Origin: Siphonodentalium dalli
Lineage: Eukaryota; Mollusca; Scaphopoda; Gadilida; Siphonodentaliidae
Assembly: GCA_032622095.1 (NCBI GenBank)
Contig: CP136065.1
Location: 203,988,618 to 204,052,617, forward strand
Direction: 5' to 3'
Length of the DNA: 64,000 nt
Below the pieces are notes generated by a model. It was not told where the DNA came from. It saw only the letters and a program-made list of their open reading frames with translations, and did no database searches. Shown here piece after piece: positions 52,701 to 63,229 of the stretch. The translations under genes were made by a program, and so were the position numbers. Numbering within the stretch: position 1 is the stretch's first letter; the number at the start of each line of letters is the position of its first letter.

Positions 52701-53875
52701 ACTCGAAAACATTTCTTTTAAATGTAATTTCACCTTTCGTTCGGCCCTTTGACTTGGAATTGCACCCGGGAGATCTTTCCGCAATCGCTCAACCATACAA
52801 GTCCCCATTAAATTCTCCTCTATGTTAATGATTTTTTCGGGTGTCATTTGATATACTCGACAGGCGTTCTGTGTCACTAGCTCAGTCAGCAAATTGCTGG
52901 GGGCTTTATTATTGGGATTTTTGGATCGTTTTTTGCATTTAATTGTCTCGAGGAATTGAGACAATTCTTCCACTGAGATCATATTTGAACTTTGAGTTTT
53001 TGGTTATAATATGGAGCGCAATCATTTAAGACAGTTTTCTTATTAACTGTTTTATTTTTGGTTTTGGGAGAATTAGTAACAAATGATTCAACTGAGTGAG
53101 ACATTGAATGAGTGACTATATGTGCGGTGAGTGCACTCGTGTAATCCATTCTTAACTTATGGAATTGTTTGCTTTCTAGAAGGACCGAGAACGCTGTCTA
53201 GGATATCATTGCCCTGAGTTCTTGCTTACCTCTATTAACGAAAATAAAGTATGCAACTGAGATCGGTATGAAGTTAATTCCAATGTCGCTCCGCGATACA
53301 CAGCTGTCCTAATCATACCTGATATTTTGAAATTCTTAGTTAATTTAAATCCAATTGAAATTACAAATTTATACAAATGTTCATTCTGAACAAAATCCCA
53401 CGAAGCTCCCAAAATTCTATCTAATCCAGAAATTGTATGGTTGTGCTGCTCAAATTTGTTCGATGTTATCGTGCTGTTTATGCCCAAAATTGAGTGATCA
53501 GTGTCGGGAGCAAAGAGACCCAAAGAAATATGTTTCCTATGTGTTGCATTTTTTAGTGATTGTCTGTTTTTGATATAACAGATTCGCCAAAAGGGCGTTT
53601 CTTGATTCTACTTGTGACAGTAAGATTTGTTTCTCCAATGACAATTTTTTCAACACAAGTTTATCCTGCGAACATGACAATTTAGCTTTTATGATTTCCG
53701 ACACTTTGTGTGATGACGCAATGAGCTCTATATCCGCAATGAGCTCTATATCCGCAATGAGCTCTATATCCGTATCCAAACAATCATGATTTAGCAAATA
53801 ACCTCCTACTTTTACAGCATTCTTCTCTTCTTTTATCGCGCTGACCAGAATATTATGTTGGCCGACCTTTGCCAT
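49781..53875 (-). pseudogene. BRCT-domain protein of an unnamed invertebrate family, frameshifted
   Basis: Open frames in all three minus-strand registers line up in order: 53875-53537 (MAKVGQHNIL..), 53523-53206, 53160-52990, 52982-52521 (..IYGDGRVIGKKS), a short piece with FLAITPIDNAMCLHGNLL, 52445-51771 (..FMTGDMLLQAILDGKGNLGP.. AFCVLHGIARSVEKVL), 51721-51158 (..YQLFCSRYTHKELTPYML.. ARFQAEGGEHANYDHARI). A BRCT domain then spans two frames (KFVLCGTVPKTG.. NGGHV.. VKYEYILDSIKAGEQLDKDQ, about 51270-50960). A basic HMG-like tail follows (PAVYFAHKWRRLEI, 50835-50584), and possibly a last exon 49990-49781 after an acceptor TTATATTTTAG. At least five frameshifts. Function unknown; the mix of a putative acidic core, BRCT and a DNA-binding tail would suit a transposon-derived protein, which is inference. 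Confidence 0.6.
53718..53771. repeat. Three 18-bp in-frame repeats
   Basis: GCAATGAGCTCTATATCC repeated three times without change; on the minus strand it encodes repeated DIELIA within the first frame of the BRCT pseudogene. Confidence 0.92.
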
Positions 53876-54420
53876 GTCGCCAATTGTTTCATTTATCTAT
53901 AGTCTTAATATTTGAACTTCAACATGCGTGTGTAACGCCAGTAAGCGGGAAAGAACTACAAAACACGAGTTTGACGATGTTATTGGAAGGGTAATTCCAC
54001 ATTTTTAGTTTAAACATATTTTATGGTGAATTAACAAAGGGATTGGGGTACAAGTTATGAAAACTTACAGTAGAACCGTCTCCCGATAAAATTGTGTATT
54101 ACATGGACTGAACAAAATCCACATTTATTCACCAGGTAAGGACTCGTCATGTCGTAGAATAATAAGCACTGCCATTCCGATGTCGAAGTTATAGTCGGCC
54201 AATTGTCTTTCACAAATTCGAGGGTGTAATGATCCATACAGGTTCTGTGGGAAATTTATTTGTACGAGGTTCACAGTGCATCGAATTACATGTTGTTGGA
54301 AGCGTTCTAGAGTATTTATTTATTTTGGAACAGGGCGGCAGCTCCGAAGCCTGGGAGTCCCACGCATGTAAAATAAAAGAACTAATCAACTTGGCTTGTT
54401 CCTATATAATTGCCCTTACA
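53876..54420. other. Non-coding interval
   Basis: No supported gene or repeat. Confidence 0.4.
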
Positions 54421-54670
54421 ATTCTGCAGTGTACACTCCACTCTGAAGTGTTGTTGCAGTGTAGTTACAGTGTACACTGCAGCCACACTTTAACTGGAGT
54501 GAATTTGCAGTGTACACTGTAACCACACTTCAAATCCAAGGTGTAGTTGCAGTGTACACTGCAGTCACACTGCATGGACTTCATTTAAAGAGACCATGAA
54601 CAAAACTACACTGCAGCTACACTGCATGGACTTGTTTGAATGACAGCACGAAAAGGCTACACTGCAACTA
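54421..54670. repeat. Cluster of TGCAGTGTACACTGCA palindromes
   Basis: The 16-bp palindrome TGCAGTGTACACTGCA and its variants (cagtgtacact, ctacactgcagctacactgc) recur about every 30-40 bp on both strands, with 'catggactt' words between the later units. Confidence 0.75.
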
Positions 54671-54934
54671 CACTACTGGGACTTGTTCGAATGCACACAT
54701 AATTCATAAAAGTTTAAAATTAAATTAAATAACGGTTATATAACCAGTTAATAGGTTTTTGGAGCTGGTCCGGGACTGTTGTGGTGTGGTATTAGGATAT
54801 CCACTATCATCAAGCTCCACCAGTAAACTCGATCTGTGAAATGCCACCTAAACTTCATATGATCTGACATGAACCAGTAGTTGAACTCCCATAAATCCGG
54901 CGTTATTTGGTATTCGATAACTAGCCAGTCAGTT

Positions 54935-55249
54935 AATTGTATTTGATGGTGAGGACCCAAAACGTGACAAAAAGGCACCATAAGAATCCGCATCCTTCAG
55001 TGTGATAAACCAAATGTCTGGTCGCTCCAGCCGAAATATCGCATCGATAGTATCCAGATCTGTGCCTGCTTCTTTAAGAATGACCCCGAAACTATCAGGT
55101 TTCAAAAGCCGAAAATTCGGCCCAAAAGCCAGCACTTGGACTTCCGCCCCGCCCGGTCCTCGTTGACGAAATCGTCGGCCATCCCTGACCGACAACAAAC
55201 AAACAAAGGTAATCAAGAATCTAGGTCACGCGTACTAGAACAATAAAAC
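54935..55249 (-). mobile_element. LA5: 5'-end fragment of a site-A LINE
   Basis: Leader and first 80 codons of ORF1, closely similar to LA2 (..TDLDTIDAIFRLERPDIWF..). The 5' junction is exactly after U2 CAAAGTG (55250). ORF1 starts at ATG 55182 but loses frame after about 14 codons through a small deletion. The element is cut off at about 54935. Confidence 0.82.
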
Positions 55250-55283
55250 CACTTTGGTCTTCGCCAAAAGGCCGAGAAGCGAT
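55250..55283 (-). ncRNA. U2: U2 snRNA gene 5, 5' part (split by LA5)
   Basis: ATCGCTTCTCGGCCTTTTGG then CGAAGACCAAAGTG, then LA5. The 3' part is not found; the array is broken here. Confidence 0.92.
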
Positions 55284-55867
55284 GCCGATTTTTCACGAAA
55301 AAAAATCGGGCCATTCAGCAGGAACTGTCGAGAAAATGGTTTTAATAAAAGGTGTGTCGTCATCAGATCCCAGGAATCGACATGAATCCTGAAAAAGAAA
55401 GAAATATGCATGAGAAGCGAAAAAGGCGAAATTCCGGTGTTTTGCATGAAGCATGTGTTCGGATTTTGTTACAATTTGAATAAACACAAGAATTTCGTCA
55501 TTTTTTTCGTGACTCCATTTGAGACGTACGACGTACGTTCTTCTGACTCTATTTAATACTGTACTGTTGATCCATTATAAGCTCATCGAGTCGTGCAAAC
55601 CGAAATGTTGTGAAAGATGCTGAATGTCGCGAAATCTGAACCTTTCTTTTTTGCAATAGTTTTCTTTGCATTTGTGAAATTACGTTAAGGGTGATTTAGA
55701 ATAAACGTTGTTCATTGTAATATGAATGCAATGCAAACGCTCTTTATCAACAATGTGTGTTATCTGTTCTTATCAGCATGACATCTAAACGTTCCAAATG
55801 AAACTCTGTTCCATGTCAGAAGGTACAGAGAGGTTGGGGTGGGGGAACTAATTTTAGATTATTTAAG
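55284..55867 (-). promoter_or_regulatory. U2 array spacer with U2 promoter (copy 5)
   Basis: Full-length spacer of about 584 bp, near-identical to 2361-2953 and 17111-17702. Confidence 0.78.
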
Positions 55868-56019
55868 AATGGGCCGATCCCGGAGGTACTGCAATACCGG
55901 GCCAACCCGTGGCGAGGTTAGAGCAAGCTCTAGGCCACTCGCCTACAGTCAAAAATCAGTTTAATATCGAAGTCCCCATTTGGGGACGTATCAGATATTA
56001 AGCTGATAAGAACAGATAC
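55868..56019 (-). ncRNA. U2: U2 snRNA gene 6, 3' part
   Basis: Identical in layout and almost in sequence to 2954-3104: GTATCTGTTCTTATCAGC, stem IIb GTCCCC-AAAT-GGGGAC, GATTTTTGA, loop IV TATTGCAGTACC. It is preceded by the LB3 A-tail; its 5' part is missing. Confidence 0.93.
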
Positions 56020-58016
56020 TTTTTTTTATATAAAAGAACTCAGTATACCGGTCTAAGGCATGAGGGCACTAGACCGGGTCTAGTCAACATGTGTCTTGGG
56101 CATTTGGCTCTTTTCTTGGGCTTTTTATGAAGCCATCTTTTTTGGGCGCAATGCCTCTTCTGGTGTCATCTTTTTATGCTTTTTATGTTTTCTCAAAGCT
56201 GCCTTGTGATTGATTTTTCAAGGCTATTTCAAAATTTATATATAATGCATTTTGTAATATTTCATCAAACTTAGTTTTGACAGTGGCGAGACAATATGTC
56301 TCTTACCTTAGTTGTCTCTGATATGCCACCTAAAATGGATGAAAAGCAGATGTATATGAAAGAACAATGAGGGGTATAAGCAATTTTTCATATTGCGATA
56401 TACCGTAACCTTGGATCTTTCTGATCCGGTGTATCTATGGACACTTCTGGTCCCTGCGAGATAACAAAGGACACATGTGGTCCTTAGTAATTGTTTAGTC
56501 GGGAGTATATTAAACTCCCTAGAAAGAAAGCTTGAGTTTGCCGGTGCCATCTGGACTGGCTAAGGAGGCCCAATGGTTGGTAAAGGTGGCCGAATCAAGA
56601 CGCGCGTGATCCGCTGTGATCCGACTTCCCAGCGAAACTGCGAAGTAGGACCTCAGCTCGTCACGGGTCACGTTTTTGTCCTCGTGTTTGACTAAATTAT
56701 GCTCAGTCCAGATGGCATACCGATATTGGCCCAAAAGAGCCAAGATCGTCACCCTGGTGTCGTGGTTTACCTTTTCAAGGATAGGATGGACTCCGAAAAG
56801 GATAAGGTCAACTGTGATATCGACCGGCTCACCTGCGACCTTCTCCAACAATAAAGCCAGGACATGGGACACAGGACAACTTCAGCGCTTGGAGCTTCAC
56901 ATCAACATCCACATCCACAACGACCAGGCCGCCGCTTCCTGGACCTTGATACAAAACTCCACGCTTCAGAAGTTCCATGTCGGAAGACCAAATAAATTTA
57001 AAAACACGGCGCCGAATCAGATTGAGGTAATGTTGCGGCATCAAAGCTTCCTGACCAACATACCACAGCTTTGACAAGGCCATGACCTTAATGATCATGG
57101 ACTCTCCATAATAAGAAAGCTTCCTGGAAGTCCACAGATCCAAGGTCTTAAGGACCTTCACTATGGAATCCCAGGAGTCATCGGGCAAGATATGCCAAAG
57201 GCATGATCAGAAGATGTACGAAAGTGCTCGTTTTCAGTTTGTTTAGCTTTGCCCCGGAAGCGTGACCGAAAAACTCAGCCCAGTACAAGAACCTGTCAAC
57301 AGAATACTCGTCCGAACAAAAACAAGTAGAATCATCAGCATAAAGGGAAATTTTAGCTTGCTCCTCGGAACCGGGCAATTTAAGCCCAGTTATAGAGTTA
57401 TCCGCCCGAACCCTAATAGCCAAAGGTTCGATGCTCAAAACGTCAAGAAGGGGCGATAACGAACACCCTTGCCGGACGGATCGCGTAATACTAAATGGAT
57501 CAGAGATGTGTCCATTAATGATGACAGAGCTGCGTACATCGCTGTACAACAACTTGACCCAATTAATGAACATAGGATTCCAAACATCGGAACAGCCACT
57601 TGTGTTCCACTCGATCAAAAGCTTTTTTCTGATCCAAAGAAACGAAAGCTAGGGACAATTGCTTTTGATCGACATAATCAATGATATTTATGAACAGATG
57701 CAAATTATCTGTAATTGACCGACCTGGGACGGAGCAAGTTTGGTCAGGATGAACAACATCGTCAATAACTCCACTCAGTCTGGACGCTAGTACCTTTGAC
57801 AGGATCTTGTAGCCGAGGTTAGGGCCGCCAAAAAGAGAGCTGTTCTTTGCAAAGAAGTATTACATAGCCAAGTCGTTGCGAATAACTAAGTTGACCTTCA
57901 GAATAACACAGATTATATAAATGCTGCAAAATAGGACCAAAAAGGTAGAAAAATCCCAGATACCATCCTCGGGTAAAGCCGTCGGGTCCGGGGGGATTTG
58001 CCCGACTGCATTCGAC
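56020..58016 (-). mobile_element. LB3: site-B LINE, 5' truncated and internally deleted
   Basis: The 3' end with a short A-tail is fixed at U2 site B. The 3' UTR (56020-56518) is shared with LB2, including the three-hairpin block. ORF2 pieces run up to 58016, where LINE sequence ends in unrelated DNA. Compared with LB2 it lacks the segment corresponding to 18760-19250 and several smaller ones. Confidence 0.83.
56519..58010 (-). pseudogene. LINE ORF2 (LB3), RT part only
   Basis: Contains SVRQGCSLSPLL, the catalytic YADD at 57331-57342 and the intact C-terminal end (..TKNHWA-like 'TNHWASLASPDGTGKLKLSF' to the stop at 56519). The zinc-like CxxC segment is deleted near 56865. Frameshifts and deletions occur throughout. 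No endonuclease part. Confidence 0.8.
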
Positions 58017-60141
58017 TGAGTAGAGGAGCGTCCTAACGCCAAAAGTGGTCGGATACCCCTACCCTCGGTAGAACAAGTTGAAACCAACCTTTTCTGGAAG
58101 GTAAATATATATCATTTATGAAAATGATTCTTGGCCTTGCCGGAATTGGTGGCAGCTATGTATGGTAAGACTATTTGTGGAGGTAACCTACCGAAAAATT
58201 ATCCTGTTTTCAGCGGTTGGCCAGCTATACACAATTGGTTAAAAGTTAAGCACATCATTAATTTTATTACCCTACACTACAAATATTGTAATTAATTGGA
58301 AAAAACTTACCCCTCCCTCAATGTTATATAATGCTGAGTATAGCCATCGCCTGGGATTGGATCCCAGAATGATAGAATAAATAGTGCGTAGTATTTCCTT
58401 TATTTCGTGTAGAACACACATAACAAATGTAAAATTCGAATTTCCAACCATATTCACCATCAGAAGAGTATCAAAATCCAAGATGGCGTCCAATATGGCA
58501 TTCAGTTTTTATACGCCCTTTTGAAAAAAAAGGCCGTATTATAGTATTGGTCTGTCCGTCCGTGTTTACTAATGACTACTTATGTGGCTAAGATTGTGTA
58601 AAATGGATATTTATGTGCATAACTTCCGTTGCGTGGCTAGCCACGTAACAGCTTTCAGATGGACGTTCTAAAATGATCTATTTGGCCTAATCAGCTTATT
58701 TAATTTTGTAGACACTCAAAATTTGGAAAAAAAAAGTCCATCGATTTAGACATCCATGACCCGTCAATAGGAGATGTCGGACACTGACAAGTCATTTATG
58801 TGGCTAGCCACCCAATCACGGACCTGTCAGTTTCTCCTATTCCACTGTCCCAGTTGCTGTGAGCAAGTTTTTGAGTTTTAATCAGCTTCTTCTGCTATAA
58901 TTCCAACATGTTATGAATCCATAATCTGGAGTTTTATCACTATCTACTACTTGATAGCCACTTAAAATTTTATGGCTACTTGAGAAGCCACATAAAAACT
59001 AAAGCCACATTACCATTTCTAGCCACATAGGTCGAAGCCACATATCTACCCATTTGTTGGTACGTCCGGGCGGGCGTCCGGGCGGGCGTCAGGGCGGGCG
59101 TCCGTCCGTTAACCTGTTGTCCGGATGATAACTTTAGTTAAGAGTGAACCAAAATTAGTAAAATTTGGTATGTGGGTTTATTAGCCGAAAAGTAAGTTCA
59201 AGTTCGAATTTGGGTTCCGCCCGCCAATTTTCACCGGAGTTATGCCCCTTATTTAACGTTTTTTTACTTGGAAAATCCTTGAAATTTGTTGTCCGGATGA
59301 TAACTTTAGTATAGTTTATCGGAATGAATCCAAATTTGGTATATTACTTTCTCCAACCAAAACACAGGTCAAGTTCAAATTTGAGTTCCGTCCGCCAATT
59401 TTTACCAGAGATATGCCCCATTTTTCCCCAGAGAGGGCGTATTTTGCACGCCCAGCGTAGCTCTTGTTATTTTAAGACTCTGTGGAGCGACATACCCCGA
59501 AAAGGAACGTCCCCAGTGGTCAAATCTATATTATTGTAGTGACTACATAGAATAACATTTCATATCAAACATTAATTTGACCATTAATACATCTTTTCAA
59601 TTGGTAAGCTAATAGGTAGAACTGTATCCCTCCATCCAATGTCATAAAATTCAAAATAAAGTTATCGACTGGTAGCATTATGTGCAGTATGTTGTTTTAT
59701 TTAATGTACAACACACATACGAAGTGACAGGTATGAATTTCCATCCATATTCACTATCAGAAGAGTATGATACAACAAAATGGCGTCCAATATTAATTGT
59801 ACCACTTAGCGAACGCACATACGAACGAACTAAAAGGGAACGTCCCATGTGGCATATTGTATATCATTAAAGTGACTACATAGACGATATCTCATAGGGT
59901 ACAGTAGTTTCACCGTTAGTCTATCTTATCAGATCTTATCAGTTGAAGAATTAGTAAACAAAAACTTAATCAACACCCAATCACAAACGTCCACATAATG
60001 GCGGCACTTGTGACTATAGTCCAGAATGCAAAGAATTAAGCAAATCGTTTGGAATTACTTTGTGTTGAATGCAACGAAGAAACATAAAATGTAAAATTTG
60101 TATCCACATCTGGTCTTAGTAGACAACCAAAATCCAAGATG
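58017..60141. repeat. Repeat-rich non-coding interval
   Basis: No gene. It contains a 12-bp GC-rich tandem (59064-59103, unit like gcgtccgggcgg, three units), a diverged pair of roughly 170-bp units at 59116-59281 and 59288-59430 (both with 'gtccggatgataactttag' and 'ccgcccgccaatttt' / 'ccgtccgccaattttt'), and blocks (58430-58520, 59463-59580, 59690-59800) that recur inverted at 63440-64000. Confidence 0.6.
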
Positions 60142-60150
60142 ACGCCCAAT
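60142..60150. other. 9-bp target-site duplication (left)
   Basis: ACGCCCAAT, identical to 61518-61526. Confidence 0.85.
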
Positions 60151-61517
60151 TAGTCCAAGTCTTCTCGTACTAAAACTAGCTAAGATTTTGGGATGGAGAG
60201 ATGCTAGTGTTTAGTCCGAGATCGCTCGCATAGCCTTCTTATGACACGAGTTACGCCCAGGATCTGTGGCGGGAATCTGTGGTGTATTTTATTCGATTTA
60301 CCTAACAAAGCAATACATGATGCTATATACGTCGGAAAGAGTGACATCTTTATGGTCAGAATGGTGTATAATAATCTAACTTTAATGTTAAATTACACAT
60401 AGAATATTCCGGTTGATTGCCACAAACATCGTTGTTTTTTCTGTTTGTTTACTTAACTGAAAGCCGAACTCAGGTTCCGAAGAACTTCGGCATTGTCAGG
60501 TGTTTGTTCTGAGTATTCTAGTTTCCGTTTCTATATATAGCGCGGGGTTTTCCAAACAAAATGGTGAAAACCGATCGCCGCAAAGTCCAGTTTCCAATGT
60601 GCTTTGAGAACAATTCCCGCACTAAAAACTTAATGACATAATGGAGGATCAGAAAGGTAGTTTTGTTGACAATTTTCGCAAGCAACTTGTCAAAATTGGA
60701 GCAAATTAGAACTCTTGTGTCTGACTTGCCATGCGTGTGATTTTCATCCATGTGCATTTTGACTTTTGTGTTGATAAAATAATCGGAGAACCGAATCACA
60801 CAGTTTCGAAATATAGTTCTTCCGTTTTAGTGGGACTTTTCAAACTTAAGGTTAAAAATTTATACAAATTTTGTTTTATTTTTTGTGTGCTTAACAAGAG
60901 CAGTATATTGCTCTGTTCGCTTAGTATATATCTTAATTTCGCTGAAGTCCACCAAATGTGGGAAATGTAGCACCATATTATTTATTCTAATGTTCATTGT
61001 GTTTACACTGTTTTAAACTTTGAGAGGGTTGTAATTCCCCGTAATTTATTTAATGTATTACATTTATATCTTCAATGTTTAATTAATCTATTTATTTTTT
61101 ATTTATTGACACACATAATTACGATTACAATGGAGAATTCATCGTAATTTGCGTTGTCAGTCGAAAATCTACGGAATATTTTCAACGGAAAATGCCGAAC
61201 ACAGTTCGCGAGGTCAACTGAGTTCGCATACTTTTAAAAATTTGTAAACATTGCGGTAAATGTCTCTTTCGCATTAAATTACCGCTTTCAATTCACAACT
61301 GATGTGGGGTTCAGATCAAATAGCATGTCTTCTGCGGAAAATATCTTTTATTGTCGCAATTGTGATATTTTATTTCATATAATTGTGGTTTTATTTGAGC
61401 GGGTCATTAACGCTTAACTCGTGTCATAAGAAGGATATGCGCGCGTTCTCGGACTAAACACTAGCATCTCTCCATCCCAAAATCTTAGCTAGTTTTAGTA
61501 CGAGAAGACTTGGACTA
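60151..61517. mobile_element. Non-autonomous TIR element, Mutator-like, 1,367 bp
   Basis: Terminal inverted repeats of about 104 bp (60151-60254 and 61414-61517), starting TAGTCCAAGTCTTCTCGTAC and matching except for a few bases near their inner ends. It is flanked by a 9-bp duplication ACGCCCAAT. Long TIRs with a 9-bp duplication fit the Mutator (MULE) superfamily. The interior has no transposase; short frames such as 60518-60799 are not supported. Confidence 0.87.
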
Positions 61518-61526
61518 ACGCCCAAT
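61518..61526. other. 9-bp target-site duplication (right)
   Basis: ACGCCCAAT, matching 60142-60150. Confidence 0.85.
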
Positions 61527-63229
61527 ATGACAGCTAATTTTAATGCCAACACGCTGCGAACAATGAATACGAAAGTCGGTCAAAATGTATCATATGGCAG
61601 TTTGAAGCGATATATTGTTTAGATTGTGTGTTTATATTAGACATTGATATGTTCTGTTTGAGTGATGGTGGTAAGGCAACATTTTTTTCAGATAAAGCTG
61701 TGACGTGATTGTCTCAAATTAACTTCATAAACTGTTGATCAGCTCCGTAAGGGCGGGTAAGCCGTGTCTTTCCATTGGTTTGGTGGTATCCTACATCAGG
61801 TTCCAAATGTCACACACTTAGCTATGACACAGGTGTGACGCCAGGATTAATACTGGATGGAAATTTGAATTTGTTGAATGTTTAGGTTGTTTTGTTTAAC
61901 AATTATCTGGAACTTTATATAAAATATTTGGAGAAAGACAAACCTACCAAAAATAAAAAACACTTAGTGAAATTCCGAGAATGACTTAAATAGTTTAATT
62001 TGCTTAATCGTGTATAGTGTATTGATCTCCAATGCACATTTGACTATTGTTTGACACATTTGATGTCATTTTGGGACGTTAAGTAAGTAAAGAATTAACA
62101 ATATGTAGACAACTGGTAATAATAGAGGATGGTCATTGACCGTTACAAATAATCATGGACTCGATGTGGTACGAAGTGATGTTGTAATGTTCAATACTAA
62201 CATATTGCTATCATCAATATATTGTGATAGTCTTGAATGTGCAGTCCTTAACATGTCCTTTTGAATTTTCACCAACATTTTCAGAGAGCCTTGCAACAGT
62301 TTTGGCCACATGAAACATTAAATAACAGAATCACCATCGGTTGTTTTATGCAGTAACGCAAAAAATAAAAATGGCATACATTTTGAAATCCAGTAAATAA
62401 GATATCCAAGTTTGGTAAAACCAGAGATCGATAAGATATGAGTCGACGAACAATCAAAGTTCACACATCATAGTAACTACCTATTAACGATACACAAAAT
62501 TCATCATCGCACACACAAAATTCTCTTTAATGACATAACATGGGACCACAATGTCCATATAATGCAATCAGCGTACAATGGTTTATAAATAGGCTATATT
62601 ATGGGCTGCCATCTTGTATTTTGAGATCCATATTATAGCAAGTGTGGTTCTAACATAATTATGTCGCACTAAACGATACGATACGATTTATTTGCATAAA
62701 CACCAATATGCTAACAATACAATTCATAATAAATTAATAAACAATTAATAATAATAAAAAATACATTTGAACACTAAATGACATCTACAACTGCGCATTT
62801 GTTGTTTTATTCTTGGTTAGGATTCTCAGAGATACCTTTGTGCGCATTGTTTTAACTTTCGATATGAGGAATGTTGAGTTGTGTTTATTATTTCGCAAAT
62901 TAAAAGATATGTTGATAACAGAACTACTACTTCATATGACTATTGTAATGAAATGAATGTTGTGAATCGACACAATATATATACAACTGGAGACGTCATT
63001 TGTCCTGATTTCCCGTATTTGTTTTCACGAAGTGTTATAAATTCGAGACATGACAAAGCTCATCTGATTTTTTGTTTCTATAGTTGACCACCACATTTTG
63101 GTCTCCGTCATCGCGCAAACAATAAATTGCCATGTAATAATGGAAACATACACATAAGTAATACCATATGAGATGTTTATTTGCCCGCATATCGTACTAG
63201 TTGTTTACAAAGTGTTGACATTAAACTTA
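61527..63229. other. Non-coding AT-rich interval
   Basis: No supported gene, RNA gene or clear repeat; only short open frames. Confidence 0.45.

Noticed and set aside
49781-53875. A RAG1-like or KDZ-type transposase
   Set aside because: No zinc-binding region or catalytic DDE/D signature could be assigned by eye; only the BRCT domain is secure, so a family name was withheld.
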